In this document: one piece after another, positions 33,542 to 42,700 of the stretch
Position numbering within the stretch: position 1 is the stretch's first letter
Layout: every line of letters begins with the position of its first letter
Source: an uncultured Muribaculaceae bacterium
GTDB lineage: Bacteria; Bacteroidota; Bacteroidia; Bacteroidales; Muribaculaceae
Reading direction: 5' to 3'
Assembly: GCA_947525975.1 (NCBI GenBank)
Contig: CANNVE010000013.1
Span: 1-64,000, forward strand
Length of the DNA: 64,000 bases
The notes under the pieces: model-generated
Database searches by the model: none
What the model saw: only the letters and a program-made list of their open reading frames with translations
What the model was told of the DNA's origin: nothing
Made by a program: the position numbers and the translations under genes

Positions 33542-35611
33542 TCAGCGGTTATCCCTCGACTCTTCATATCCGAGCGACGGATTATTGACGTTGACTCTGA
33601 TGCCTTTCTTTCCGCCCATAAAGAACCATGTCACCTGCAATTTTAATATCTGTGCGGGTGTAGTGTATCGCATGCTGACGAGGCGGTCTGACGTGCGTCG
33701 GTCTATTCGGCGACGTTGTTCAAAAGGCTTTAAGTCAACTCTCACCTGTAAAGTACGTTTGAGAAATGTCTTATAGGCTATCACATTGCATTGATACACA
33801 GTGTGCATCGTGCGGTCGTAAGATCGATAGGTCGGTTCAATCCAGAATTCTGCGCCCAGGCCCCAATCACGGAAAGATATGGAGTTGAAGACAGAATAAT
33901 ATTGGTGGAGACGGGTCTTGTCGTATGTCACGCCTGATATTGTCTGATTTTCAGGTGAGAAACTCAATCTGGCAAAGGCTTTAATTGTCCATACACCAAA
34001 GAACTTACGCATGTATTCACCGCGCAAGGCATAATAATGGCTCGCACCGATGTTTATCGGTTTTGTGTATGTGACGTCCGGGTCAACCTCGTCGTTGAAA
34101 GACTGCCAAAGAATCTCGTTGCCCGTATAGCTATACGACGCCGAAAAGTTAAGGCTGCTGTTCCATAGACTGATGTTGGCGGTGAGATATTGATCTCTGG
34201 AGGCTTTCAGGTCTCGGTTGCCCACTGAGTAGGAATAAGGGTCGACCCAAGTTTTTTTCTCGGAGATTGCGTCGTAGGGCACATTGCCAAGGGTGTGCTT
34301 GTATGTAACCGATACTCTGTGTCGGCTGTTGTCGCCAAATGGCAGAGAAATTTGCAATGAGGGGTTTACGGCATTTTGGCTGTAAGTCTTTTCAGAGCCT
34401 ACCTTAACTGAATTTTGCTGCCAATTGAGTGCGGCGTAATATCGGAAACGCCATAAATTGCCCTGCATAGATGCGTAAGGTTGTGGAGTCTGTGCAGTAA
34501 CCTTTGTGCGGGAGATAATTCCATCGGGGATTTCTGACGAAGATTGGTCTTGCTCTATATGCACTCTTCGGTATGTGAAACCGGTATTAAATCGGTGTTT
34601 TTTACCAAACGGATGTTCGAAGTCGGCGTTGATCTCATACAGGTTTGAATTGCCATTTTGTAATAGATCGTTGATGGGAGAGTTGAAAAATAGTTGTCGC
34701 ATTTCGGCATGGCGATTCATCCAGTCGGCGCTGACCTGAAGTTGGTCGCCCTTCTTGCTCAAAGTACCGGTATAAGTGGCCGAAACCACATTGGATGATT
34801 GGTGTCCGGGTTGCCGCATCATCAGAGATTTGCTGCCTGAAGAAAAGTCGGATGACTTATTCTTGTTGTATGCTGTGCGCCAACTCACGCCAAGACTGTG
34901 CGAGGCATTGATATCGTAGTTGAGTGATAATGTGTTAGTGAAGTTGCCCTGCCGTTTGTTTTGGCGAACTTTCTCATTTGATTCCTCATTGCCTGATACA
35001 AGGCTTTCGATTCGTTGTTCAGACCATTCGTCATAGTCCATTCCAAATAGATACGGAGCTTCATAAATGTCGAGTCTGCCCACTTTGGCAAATACCGAAC
35101 CGCCAAGAAAAGCATTGTATATACCCTGGCGTCTGCCATACGCGCTCCCGGCATATGCGTTTCCATAATATCCATTGTTGTGTAGTGGCTTTAACTTGAT
35201 GGCGATAGAGCCTCCAGCAGAGTTGGTTATGTTCTTTGCGGCTCCTGAATACTTAACCTCTACCGACTCTATCATTTCAGCCGACAGACGCTCTAATTCA
35301 GAGCGGTCATATATTTTGCGGCCATTGACGGTGATTTCGCTGGCTGTCAACCCGTTGATCTTTATGTTTCCTTGTTCCACCGATACGTTGGGTAGATAAT
35401 TGAGCACGTCGGTTGTACTTTTGGCTGTGACTATTTCCTGACCTGCAAGCCTCACCCGATATCCTGTGGCTGTATTGACAATAGATGACGCCGATACCAC
35501 TACATCATTCAGTTCTACAGCCATGGTGGAGTCCGCTGCTTCAGTTTGAGCAGTTGCATTCAATGCCCCTCCCCAAACGGCAATCACCACTAAAATAAGA
35601 TATTTATACAT
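33542..35611 (-). CDS. TonB-dependent receptor of the RiPP cluster
   Basis: 689 residues. Signal peptide (1-22, ending ATAQ), then a plug-like domain (VELNDVVVSASSIVNTATGYRVRLAG, VLNYLPNVSVEQGNIKINGLTASEITVNGRKI, IESVEVKYSGAAKNITNSAGGSIAIKLK), then a C-terminal outer-membrane barrel of the beta-barrel-3 type. The N-terminal carboxypeptidase-like repeat common in SusC proteins is absent, and no SusD partner is present. It starts 12 bp after the radical SAM gene, so it is co-transcribed with it. A role in moving or sensing the modified peptide is inferred. Composition is AT-richer than the flanks. Confidence 0.88.
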   Translation of the reverse strand: MYKYLILVVIAVWGGALNATAQTEAADSTMAVELNDVVVSASSIVNTATGYRVRLAGQEIVTAKSTTDVLNYLPNVSVEQGNIKINGLTASEITVNGRKIYDRSELERLSAEMIESVEVKYSGAAKNITNSAGGSIAIKLKPLHNNGYYGNAYAGSAYGRRQGIYNAFLGGSVFAKVGRLDIYEAPYLFGMDYDEWSEQRIESLVSGNEESNEKVRQNKRQGNFTNTLSLNYDINASHSLGVSWRTAYNKNKSSDFSSGSKSLMMRQPGHQSSNVVSATYTGTLSKKGDQLQVSADWMNRHAEMRQLFFNSPINDLLQNGNSNLYEINADFEHPFGKKHRFNTGFTYRRVHIEQDQSSSEIPDGIISRTKVTAQTPQPYASMQGNLWRFRYYAALNWQQNSVKVGSEKTYSQNAVNPSLQISLPFGDNSRHRVSVTYKHTLGNVPYDAISEKKTWVDPYSYSVGNRDLKASRDQYLTANISLWNSSLNFSASYSYTGNEILWQSFNDEVDPDVTYTKPINIGASHYYALRGEYMRKFFGVWTIKAFARLSFSPENQTISGVTYDKTRLHQYYSVFNSISFRDWGLGAEFWIEPTYRSYDRTMHTVYQCNVIAYKTFLKRTLQVRVDLKPFEQRRRIDRRTSDRLVSMRYTTPAQILKLQVTWFFMGGKKGIRVNVNNPSLGYEESRDNR

Positions 35612-35623
35612 AATGAAGTTCCA

Positions 35624-36943
35624 TTATTTACTTGTGAGCAGTTGATGATATACCTCTATCCCCGTAAGAATTTGAAATATATTTTTCATGTTGTTAACTG
35701 CTTTTATTGGATTTATTCCTATTGGACATTTCTCAAATCTGCATTCAAGCCTGGCCTGAGAGCAAGAGGGGCATATAGGCAATAGCCTGCATTGTCGGCA
35801 TATATTGCCATACGATGTGCCTTTAATGGTTTTTGATTCGTCTCGTTCTTTTTCGATGAGACAACCATCTTCATTTAATTTTCCAATACTATTAGTTGTA
35901 TTGAAATCCCTTGCGGTACATCGATATGCGTTTCCATCATAATTTATTACAATATTATTTCTGAAATCCGCGTAACATACTTTGAGAGAGTGTCCGGAAT
36001 CCTTATGGAAATTTGAGTTTATTGAATAGTTCGTCTCAATTTCATTTATCAACTTCTTCCATAATGTACCAAGTTCTTCGTCATTCTTTTCTTGCCAAAT
36101 TCTTTGAAATAAAAAACGTAGATTGTTATAATGATGAAAATCCTTGAAGTCAGCAATTACTTCCTTGAATGAAGCTATAGTTTCTTTATTGTAATTGCAT
36201 CTCACAACGACATTAAATCCCATCTCAATAGCTTTCTTTGCGTTTTGTACGCTCTTGTCGTAGCAACTAATATGGTTGCCAAGATGTTTGACTTTGTTGT
36301 GGAATTCACGTGATCCGTCAAAAGCAATTTGAATGTTGACATCAGGTGAAAACTTCTTTAAATCAATGAGGGTTTTGTCTGTAAGAAGAATCCCATTGGT
36401 GGTTATTGTAAGTGAAAGTTTGGTTGAAGTGAGTTTGCATGAATCATAAATATGTGCTATGATGGGTTTGACTACTTCCTTATATCTAAGCATGGGTTCT
36501 CCACCGAAAAAGGAAAGTCTGAGTTTTTTTACATTACGGCTTTTTAGGGTATTAGAGATGAATGTAATCGTGTTTTTTATTGTTTCTTCAGACATTACAC
36601 TTTGGGCGTGTCTTTTCTCATAACAATACCAGCACCTTAAGTTGCAATCAAGGGTAGGGTTTATCGTTATGGTCAGATTGTCAAAAGAGTTGTACTCTTT
36701 GATTATCTTTTCTACACATTTGTTGATGTCGTCATCTATATCTTTAACAAGGTATTCTTCTGAAACGAGAGCATCATAAAAATCAGGATGTATCTCCCTC
36801 AAATCATCGATATTGGTTTCATGAAGTTTGAAAATATCGGCAAGTTCTTTCTCTATCTGTATCCATTTAAGGGTCATGCAATTAAACAGATAAGAGTACC
36901 CATCCTTACCTTCAAATAATTCGGTATAACGACTTAATTTCAT
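35624..36943 (-). CDS. Radical SAM/SPASM peptide maturase (GG-Bacteroidales RiPP type)
   Basis: 439 residues. Residues 1-85 form a small N-terminal domain like the peptide-binding part of other maturases. The radical SAM core begins at TITINPTLDCNLRCWYCYEK with the cluster ligands C100, C104 and C107 (CxxxCxxC). SFFGGEPML and TITTNGILL are the SAM-binding strands. A Cys-rich SPASM region closes the protein (NAYRCTARDF, then GNICRQCRLLPICPSCSQARLECRFEKC), able to hold auxiliary Fe-S clusters. Such enzymes install C-C, C-O or thioether crosslinks in a peptide. It lies 87 bp after a Gly-Gly leader precursor gene. From memory this resembles NCBIfam's GG-Bacteroidales maturase family. Clearly AT-rich coding DNA. 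Confidence 0.92.
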   Translation of the reverse strand: MKLSRYTELFEGKDGYSYLFNCMTLKWIQIEKELADIFKLHETNIDDLREIHPDFYDALVSEEYLVKDIDDDINKCVEKIIKEYNSFDNLTITINPTLDCNLRCWYCYEKRHAQSVMSEETIKNTITFISNTLKSRNVKKLRLSFFGGEPMLRYKEVVKPIIAHIYDSCKLTSTKLSLTITTNGILLTDKTLIDLKKFSPDVNIQIAFDGSREFHNKVKHLGNHISCYDKSVQNAKKAIEMGFNVVVRCNYNKETIASFKEVIADFKDFHHYNNLRFLFQRIWQEKNDEELGTLWKKLINEIETNYSINSNFHKDSGHSLKVCYADFRNNIVINYDGNAYRCTARDFNTTNSIGKLNEDGCLIEKERDESKTIKGTSYGNICRQCRLLPICPSCSQARLECRFEKCPIGINPIKAVNNMKNIFQILTGIEVYHQLLTSK

Positions 36944-37030
36944 GTTTATTGGTTATGTCTATAGATGTGCTTGAATGCCCTCCCTTGCTTTTTGTTAAAA
37001 ACAATGCAAGGGAGGACTGTTGATGTGTAG

Positions 37031-37282
37031 TTACGGTTTTGGCTCAGGGAAGACGGGACAGTCGAGGTTGTATTCAGTTTTGGTGTCGCTTCCGCATGTT
37101 TCACAACTGCAGTTGACGTTAGATATTTCATCGTCATTATTGCCGATGCCGCTTCCCCCTTTGTTGCAGTTTATGTTGGTTATTTTCGCATAGACAGTGC
37201 CTATGCCCCTTATTGATTGTAGCGAGAAGCCTCCTCGAAGTTTTCCCGCGTCATCAACAGTGAGTTTCTGAATCGTGCTCAT
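37031..37282 (-). CDS. Putative RiPP precursor peptide with Gly-Gly leader
   Basis: 83 residues. The leader MSTIQKLTVDDAGKLRGG (1-18) has the amphipathic KL...KLxGG pattern cut after Gly-Gly by C39-type peptidases. The predicted core is 65 residues: glycine- and asparagine-rich, five cysteines, a repeated motif (ITNINC and ISNVNC) and an acidic, proline-rich end PVFPEPKP. It immediately precedes the radical SAM maturase on the same strand and has a strong promoter 180 bp upstream. No peptidase-exporter is encoded nearby, so release must use a gene elsewhere. The assignment is from leader form and context; the product structure is unknown. Confidence 0.85.
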   Translation of the reverse strand: MSTIQKLTVDDAGKLRGGFSLQSIRGIGTVYAKITNINCNKGGSGIGNNDDEISNVNCSCETCGSDTKTEYNLDCPVFPEPKP

Positions 37283-37464
37283 TTGCTGTAGTTTTTATTG
37301 GTTAAGTACACTTACGCGGTACCACTAACGACATTCCCTCAAGCGGTAGTTTCCGGATACAGTTCACTATTGGAATGTTTGTTTATATTGCGTCGACTGC
37401 AAATCTGTGTTTGGGCTGAATGATAGGTTGTGGTGGTGTATTTGCTGTTATTGATGTTTTTGGG

Positions 37465-37496
37465 CAAAGATAATACGTTTGTTTTTAATTTCCAAA
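37465..37496 (-). promoter_or_regulatory. Promoter of the RiPP operon
   Basis: Minus strand TTTG, 20 nt, TATCTTTG fits the Bacteroidetes consensus exactly. Predicted start near 37459 gives a leader of about 177 nt to the precursor ATG (37282), long for this genome. Confidence 0.75.
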
Positions 37497-37752
37497 AAAA
37501 AATAAGTTATAAATTTATGTTATTTGGTGAAATTATGTTTCGATTTTGATGTTTTATTACCGCGCCTGTTTGTTAATTGTTAGTATTGTAAAGTGTACTG
37601 TCCGGGATTGTGTGTTTGGGATGAGTTGGAGTGAGGCCGTGTTGAGCCCTTGATGACGCTATTGTTAGGGCGGTTTAGGGCTGGGTTGGGGCGGTTGTTT
37701 TGGGGGTCGATAAAAAAACGTCTAAATAGAGAGGTTTTTTAAATATTTTCGC

Positions 37753-37760
37753 TATCTTTG
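37753..37760 (+). promoter_or_regulatory. -7 element of the TPR lipoprotein gene
   Basis: TATCTTTG lies 46 bp before the ATG at 37807. A T-rich stretch precedes it at the -33 distance, but no exact TTTG at the ideal spacing was found. Confidence 0.55.
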
Positions 37761-37806
37761 CCAAAAATAGTGCAGCTAACGTAGTATAACCCTTAATAAA
37801 CCCATC

Positions 37807-39489
37807 ATGAATCAAAAGCTCGGTCTGGTAGTTGCCCTTGGCGCTGCCGTTCTATTCTCATCATGCGGTAAGAAGCTCGGCCAGTTCAGCGCCGATTACT
37901 TCAACACTAATCCCACTCCCCTTGAGGTTGTTGGCGAGAAAGTGCCCGCTACAGTCACCGGTAACATCCCCGCAAAGTTCTTCGTAAAGGACGCTACCGT
38001 GACAGTGACCCCCTACCTCGTATACAACGGCACCGAGGCCGCCTCGCAGTCATACACCTTCCAGGGTGAGAAAGTGCGCGGCAATGCCCCTGTGATCAGC
38101 TATAACAACGGCGGCACAGTCACCATCCCCGTTTCATTCAACTACGTGCCCGAAATGGCCAAGAGCCAGCTTGAGCTCGCGTTCACCGTCAACCAGGGCA
38201 GCAAGCAGTATGTCCTCCCCCGCGTGGCTGTAGGATACGGCGTGGTAGGCACAGCAGCTCTCGCCAACGCCAAGAACGTGACCCCCTCGATCACCCCCGA
38301 CAAGTACCAGCGCATCATCAACGAGAAGTATGCCGCTGACATCATGTTCCTCATCAATCAGGCCAACATCCGCAGCAACCAGCTCAACACCGATGCAATG
38401 CAGGAGCTCTGGAGCCAGATCCAGAAGACCAACGAGGCCAAGAATCTTGAGCTCGCCGAGGTCAACATCGAGTCATACGCTTCGCCCGACGGCGCATACG
38501 ACTTCAACTACAAGCTCGCAGGCCAGCGCGAAGACAACACCGACGCTTACGTGAAGAAGCAGCTCCAGCAGGCTAAGATCACCGAATTCAACAACCTCAC
38601 ATCGCAGTTCACCGCCGAAGACTGGGAAGGCTTCAAGAAACTCATCGAGAAGAGCAACATCCAGGACAAGGACCTCATCCTCAACGTGCTCAACATGTAC
38701 AAGGATCCCGAGGAGCGCGAGCAGCAGATACGCAATCTCTCAAGCGTATTCGAGGAACTTGCCGACAACATCCTGCCCCAGCTCCGCTACTCTCGCATCA
38801 CCGCTTCGGTCAACATCATCGGCAAGAGCGATGAAGAGCTCATCAACCTGGCCAAGACCAACCCCATCGCCCTCAACGTAGACGAGATCCTCTATGCGGC
38901 TACCCTCACGAAGGACATGAACCAGAAGATGCAGATCTACAAGTCGGCTACAGCCCTCTTCCCGAAGGACTACCGCACCTGGAACAACCTCGGCATGGTG
39001 CAGTACCAGACCGGCAAATACAACGACGCAAAGGCTTCGTTCGCAAAGGCAAACTCTATCCAGAAGAATCCTGAGTCGAACATGAACCTCGCCCTCATCG
39101 ATATGCTCGACGGCAACTACAAAAACGCCAACCAGCTCCTCGGCTCTGCCGCCGGCGCAAGCAACCTCAACGAAGCCCTGGGCACATACTACCTGAAGAT
39201 GGGCGACAACGCCGCTGCTGCACGCGCTTTCGGCGATGCCAAGACTAACAACGCTGCCCTCGCCCAGATCCTCACCAAGGACTACAGCAAGGCTCGCAAC
39301 ACCCTCGCATCTATCGAGACTCCCGACGCAACATCATTCTATCTGATGGCTGTGCTCGCTGCCCGCACCAACAACGAGGCAGGCGTGCTCGATAACCTCC
39401 GCAAGGCTGTCAAGTTCAATCCCGCCATGGCTGCCCAGGCCGCTTCTGACCTGGAGTTCGCAAACTTCAACATCAGCAGCATCCGCTGA
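37807..39489 (+). CDS. OmpA-like/TPR lipoprotein, probably abundant
   Basis: 560 residues. Signal peptide with lipobox FSSC (Cys20). Residues ~30-150 are a beta-rich region. Residues ~170-350 contain an OmpA-like peptidoglycan-binding pattern (LAEVNIESYASPDGAYDFNYKLAGQRED). The C-terminal ~200 residues are tetratricopeptide-like (DYRTWNNLGMVQYQTGKYNDAKASFAKANSIQKNPESNMNLALIDML). It likely bridges the outer membrane and peptidoglycan. Codon choice is strongly skewed to AAC, AAG, CTC, ATC and GGC compared with neighbours, which suggests high expression. Single gene with its own promoter and a strong terminator. Confidence 0.82.
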   Translation: MNQKLGLVVALGAAVLFSSCGKKLGQFSADYFNTNPTPLEVVGEKVPATVTGNIPAKFFVKDATVTVTPYLVYNGTEAASQSYTFQGEKVRGNAPVISYNNGGTVTIPVSFNYVPEMAKSQLELAFTVNQGSKQYVLPRVAVGYGVVGTAALANAKNVTPSITPDKYQRIINEKYAADIMFLINQANIRSNQLNTDAMQELWSQIQKTNEAKNLELAEVNIESYASPDGAYDFNYKLAGQREDNTDAYVKKQLQQAKITEFNNLTSQFTAEDWEGFKKLIEKSNIQDKDLILNVLNMYKDPEEREQQIRNLSSVFEELADNILPQLRYSRITASVNIIGKSDEELINLAKTNPIALNVDEILYAATLTKDMNQKMQIYKSATALFPKDYRTWNNLGMVQYQTGKYNDAKASFAKANSIQKNPESNMNLALIDMLDGNYKNANQLLGSAAGASNLNEALGTYYLKMGDNAAAARAFGDAKTNNAALAQILTKDYSKARNTLASIETPDATSFYLMAVLAARTNNEAGVLDNLRKAVKFNPAMAAQAASDLEFANFNISSIR

Positions 39490-39509
39490 TACGCGTCTGA
39501 CGCGATAAA

Positions 39510-39556
39510 CCACAAAAAAAAGCTGTCTAAACTCGTTTAGACAGCTTTTTTTGTGG
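39510..39556. terminator. Strong bidirectional terminator
   Basis: AGCTGTCTAAAC / GTTTAGACAGCT stem around a TC centre, extended by A8 on the left and T7 on the right and closed by CCAC/GTGG. It begins 21 bp after the lipoprotein stop. Confidence 0.92.
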
Positions 39557-39574
39557 CGTTGAGTATCTTAAAGA

Positions 39575-39604
39575 GGAGGTGCGTTTCTCCGAAACGCACG
39601 GGCC
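39575..39604 (+). repeat. GGAGGTGCG hairpin repeat, copy 3 of 3
   Basis: Identical GTGCGTTTC-TC-CGAAACGCAC core followed by GGGCCA, 18 bp after the terminator. It is closest to copy 2 at 18059. Confidence 0.8.
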
Positions 39605-39616
39605 AATCCCCATGGA

Positions 39617-39663
39617 TGGGCGATTTCAGTAACGCCAACCCCTGCCAAATAACAAGGATTATC
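39617..39663 (+). repeat. Degenerate GGGCGATT repeat fragment
   Basis: GGGCGATTTC, then AACGCCAACC..., then CCAAATAACAAGGATTATCA parallels the start of the repeat array at 50551, but the second half of the hairpin is missing. Confidence 0.55.
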
Positions 39664-39681
39664 AGTCCCAATTTCGTTAAG

Positions 39682-39702
39682 AAGCCCGCTCACCGCGGGC
39701 TT
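39682..39702 (-). terminator. Hairpin downstream of the GH106 gene
   Basis: AAGCCCGC / GCGGGCTT, 8-bp stem with a TCACC loop, 44 bp past the rhamnosidase stop on the minus strand. Related to the hairpin at 25208. Confidence 0.55.
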
Positions 39703-39745
39703 CATGGATGTTTATAAAGCTTAAGGAGTGCGGATTGCCTCCTCT

Positions 39746-42700
39746 TTAGTTTCCTGTTGCTACTGTGCTCCTGTCATTGATGCTCAATGTCACGGGGCCT
39801 ATAAGGCCTGATTCAAGCAGTGGCGAATCCTCTGTGTAGTGTTTCCATGGGAGGAAGAGCACTCGCTCTCTTTGGTCGGGCTCGCTGTCGGTGTACCATT
39901 GCGGGAATGACTTCAACCGGCCATATTCATCATATTCATATAGTTCGGGCAGATGCTCGTCGCCAATGATGCGGTTTGGATAGAGGTTTGTCACCTTGAC
40001 CACAAGGTCGTTTTCGCCTTCCTTCAGATAGTCAGTGATGTCGAGTGCGAAGGGTGCTTTCCAGATTGTGACGGGCTCGCTGCCGTTGACTGACACCTCG
40101 GCGATGTTTTCCACACGTCCCAGATTGAGCATGACTCTGCTCCCATCGGCGGGCTGATGCAGGCTGAAGCTCCTGGTGTAGGTGGCTGTGCCTGCGAAGT
40201 GGCGCACGTCAAAGTCTTCGTGCTTGTGCAGCGATTCCAAAGCGGGCATGTTGATGGAGCCGTTGATTTTGCTCCATGACGGGAATGTCACGCTCCATTC
40301 CGCCGACAAGTCTTTCAGTGGCTCGCCGATTATCGCGGGCGCAGGAAGCCCTCCGGCCAAGATGCTGTCTATTTCATTGGCCGATATGGCGTAGGCGTAT
40401 GCTTGGGGCAGAGTAGCGTCACCTTCAAATCCGGCTATGAATTGTTCCTCGGCCATTGCGACATCGATCGCAGGGATGCAATCATAGCTTGATTTGATGC
40501 CTTTTGCAGCGAACTTGCCGTTGACGAAGAGTTCAGGCACGCCTTCGTCATAGCGCAGCAATACGTGTGTCCATCCCTCGATAGGTTCATTGTATTCAAG
40601 CACCCTTTTGTTGCCTGCGTTCCGCTCATGCACGAATATTCCGTTCTGTCCCATCGCTATGCCCACAAAGGCTGTGTTGCCTCGGCCTTGCGGAGGAAAC
40701 AATATGAATCCGCGGTTGGCAGCGGCGAATGTTTCGGGCTTTGCCCATAGAGAGATAGAGAAAGTGGAGCCTAAGCTGTCTGTGACGCTGTATGGCCTCT
40801 TCCCGCTTTCTGTGATGATGGTGGCCGGTTCGGGCGATACCTCTCTTATACCCGGAGCCGGAGAGTCGTCAGGCTTGAACACCAGGAATATCGACCCTGA
40901 TTCCGGAAGATCTATATTTACGTATTCCGAAGAGCCATTATCGTCCCAGTCTATTGTGGTGTCGGTATCCCCGGTCTCCGCATCCCAAAGATAGGGGCGC
41001 TTGCCGCTCAGGCGGCATTTCACAGTCAGCCTTTCCGGACGCCGACGATGGTTTGAGATGAAATATACGTCAGAATCTCCTGATTTCTTGTGTATGAAAT
41101 GTATCTGTGCGTCGAGGTTTTGTGACACAAATTCGAAATCAGGAGCAAGAGACAGAGCCTCAGGCAGGTCAGAAAAAGACACTCCTCTATATATTTTTCC
41201 TTCGCCCAAGGTATCGCTGCCCCATAGCAGGGCTGCCAGCCTCTTCGACTCCTTGTCCTTTTCTGCGTCAAGGCCGGGATGGCCTGCGGGCATCTCCCCT
41301 TGAAGCACAATAGAGATGCCTTGGCGGGTGAGATCGATCAGCTTTTGCAGCAGTTCGGGTGTCATGCGGCGGATGTCGGGCACCACCAGGGCCCGGTAGC
41401 GCATGCCGTTGGGCAGAGTCAGAAGTCCGTCGTCAGCTGACAGGCGCTTCAGCACCCCTTCTTTGTCTATTGCGTCCCAGCGGTATCCATAGGGCAAGGA
41501 AGATGTATAGTTGGTGATTGCCGAGGATATACCCTCGTCTTTTAGTATCAGGAAGTCAGTCACGGTGTGACCTTGCTGCAGCATGTATGAGCATCGTGAT
41601 ACGTATGTGTTGAAGTCGGAGAAATGAGAAGCCCACGTCGACGTGCGGTCGAGGTGAGTGCCGAATGGCCCCATAGTCATGATGTTTCCCGGCTGGTCGG
41701 CAGTGTAAGGCTGATGCGTGGTGGCATGGTATACGAATCGGTTGACGCCAGCCGTCATTATATAATCGCCGAGGGCTTTCATGCCATATGGATGCTCGGT
41801 GAATTTGCTGTTGAACGGCGTGCCTGTATAGCATTCGCAGGCCACTATGGGTTTGTCCCATACGTGGGCTGACGATGCTGCCATGTAGGTGGTCATGATA
41901 TTTCCGTATATGTAGTGCGTCCAGAATTCGCTCATCGGTACATCCTGGCATGCCGCCATCTCAAGGCTTTCGAAATTGCCGTCGCCGTATGCCTCGCCGG
42001 CGTATTTGAGGCCTCGGTCGGCCATGCGCTCGGCGAAATACCGCGCATAGTTGTCAATGAACATGTCAGCCTGGGTGCGTCTCAGGTCCCATAGGAATCG
42101 TTCGCTGTCATCAACGCTTTCCACTATTCGTCCGGTGGCTGTCAGAATCCAGGGTGATATGTCGTATCCGCGTTTCTCCTTGAAGTATGAAGGCAATTCT
42201 TCTGTCCAGTTTTGCTTTCCGGCCTCCCAGCTGTCGATGGCGAGCCCGTCGAATGTGCTGCCGCACCAAGGCTTCAGCTCATCGAGCAGTGGAGTCAGAA
42301 ACAAGTCGAAGTGGGCATCGAGGCCTGCTTTGCTCAGCTTGTCGCAGTCAAGACCTCGACCCGCGTCTGGCGCCGCCGCCACGGTCTCGCCGGTGGTGGT
42401 GTATCCGATCCTGACTATGGTCCAACGGCCTTTGGGCGCTTTCCATCTTATCTTGCCGTCAGGCCCCATTTTGTCGGTGATGTCAATGACCCGGTCTGGA
42501 TCGATGGTAAAGGCCTTGTCGGCTGATTGCTTGCTGTCGACAAGGGGGATGGCTTGGTTCACGCTTCCGTTTTTTGGAGCGTAATTCTCTATGCGCGGCT
42601 CTCCGTGAAATGATGCCTCGGCCAAGTTGGTGCCACGGTTGGTGGTCAGCCTGAAGAAAGACGCGGTGACCGGCTCGAATGTCATTGTGCCCGGGACATC

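Larger units (their letters stand above)
37283..37806. other. 524-bp AT-rich spacer with divergent promoters
   Basis: No gene recognised. The left ~180 bp is the untranslated leader of the precursor mRNA (minus strand). The middle is AT-rich with T/A runs, and the right part holds the + strand promoter of the TPR lipoprotein gene. No riboswitch or tRNA-like structure was identified in the leader. Confidence 0.7.

Noticed and set aside
36946..37137. 63-codon minus-strand frame overlapping the precursor gene
   Set aside because: It overlaps the 3' half of the precursor gene in another phase, has no signal or family features, and the precursor frame fits the leader and the context.
37283..37465. 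Second precursor peptide in the RiPP leader
   Set aside because: No frame on either strand shows a KLxGG leader or sufficient length.
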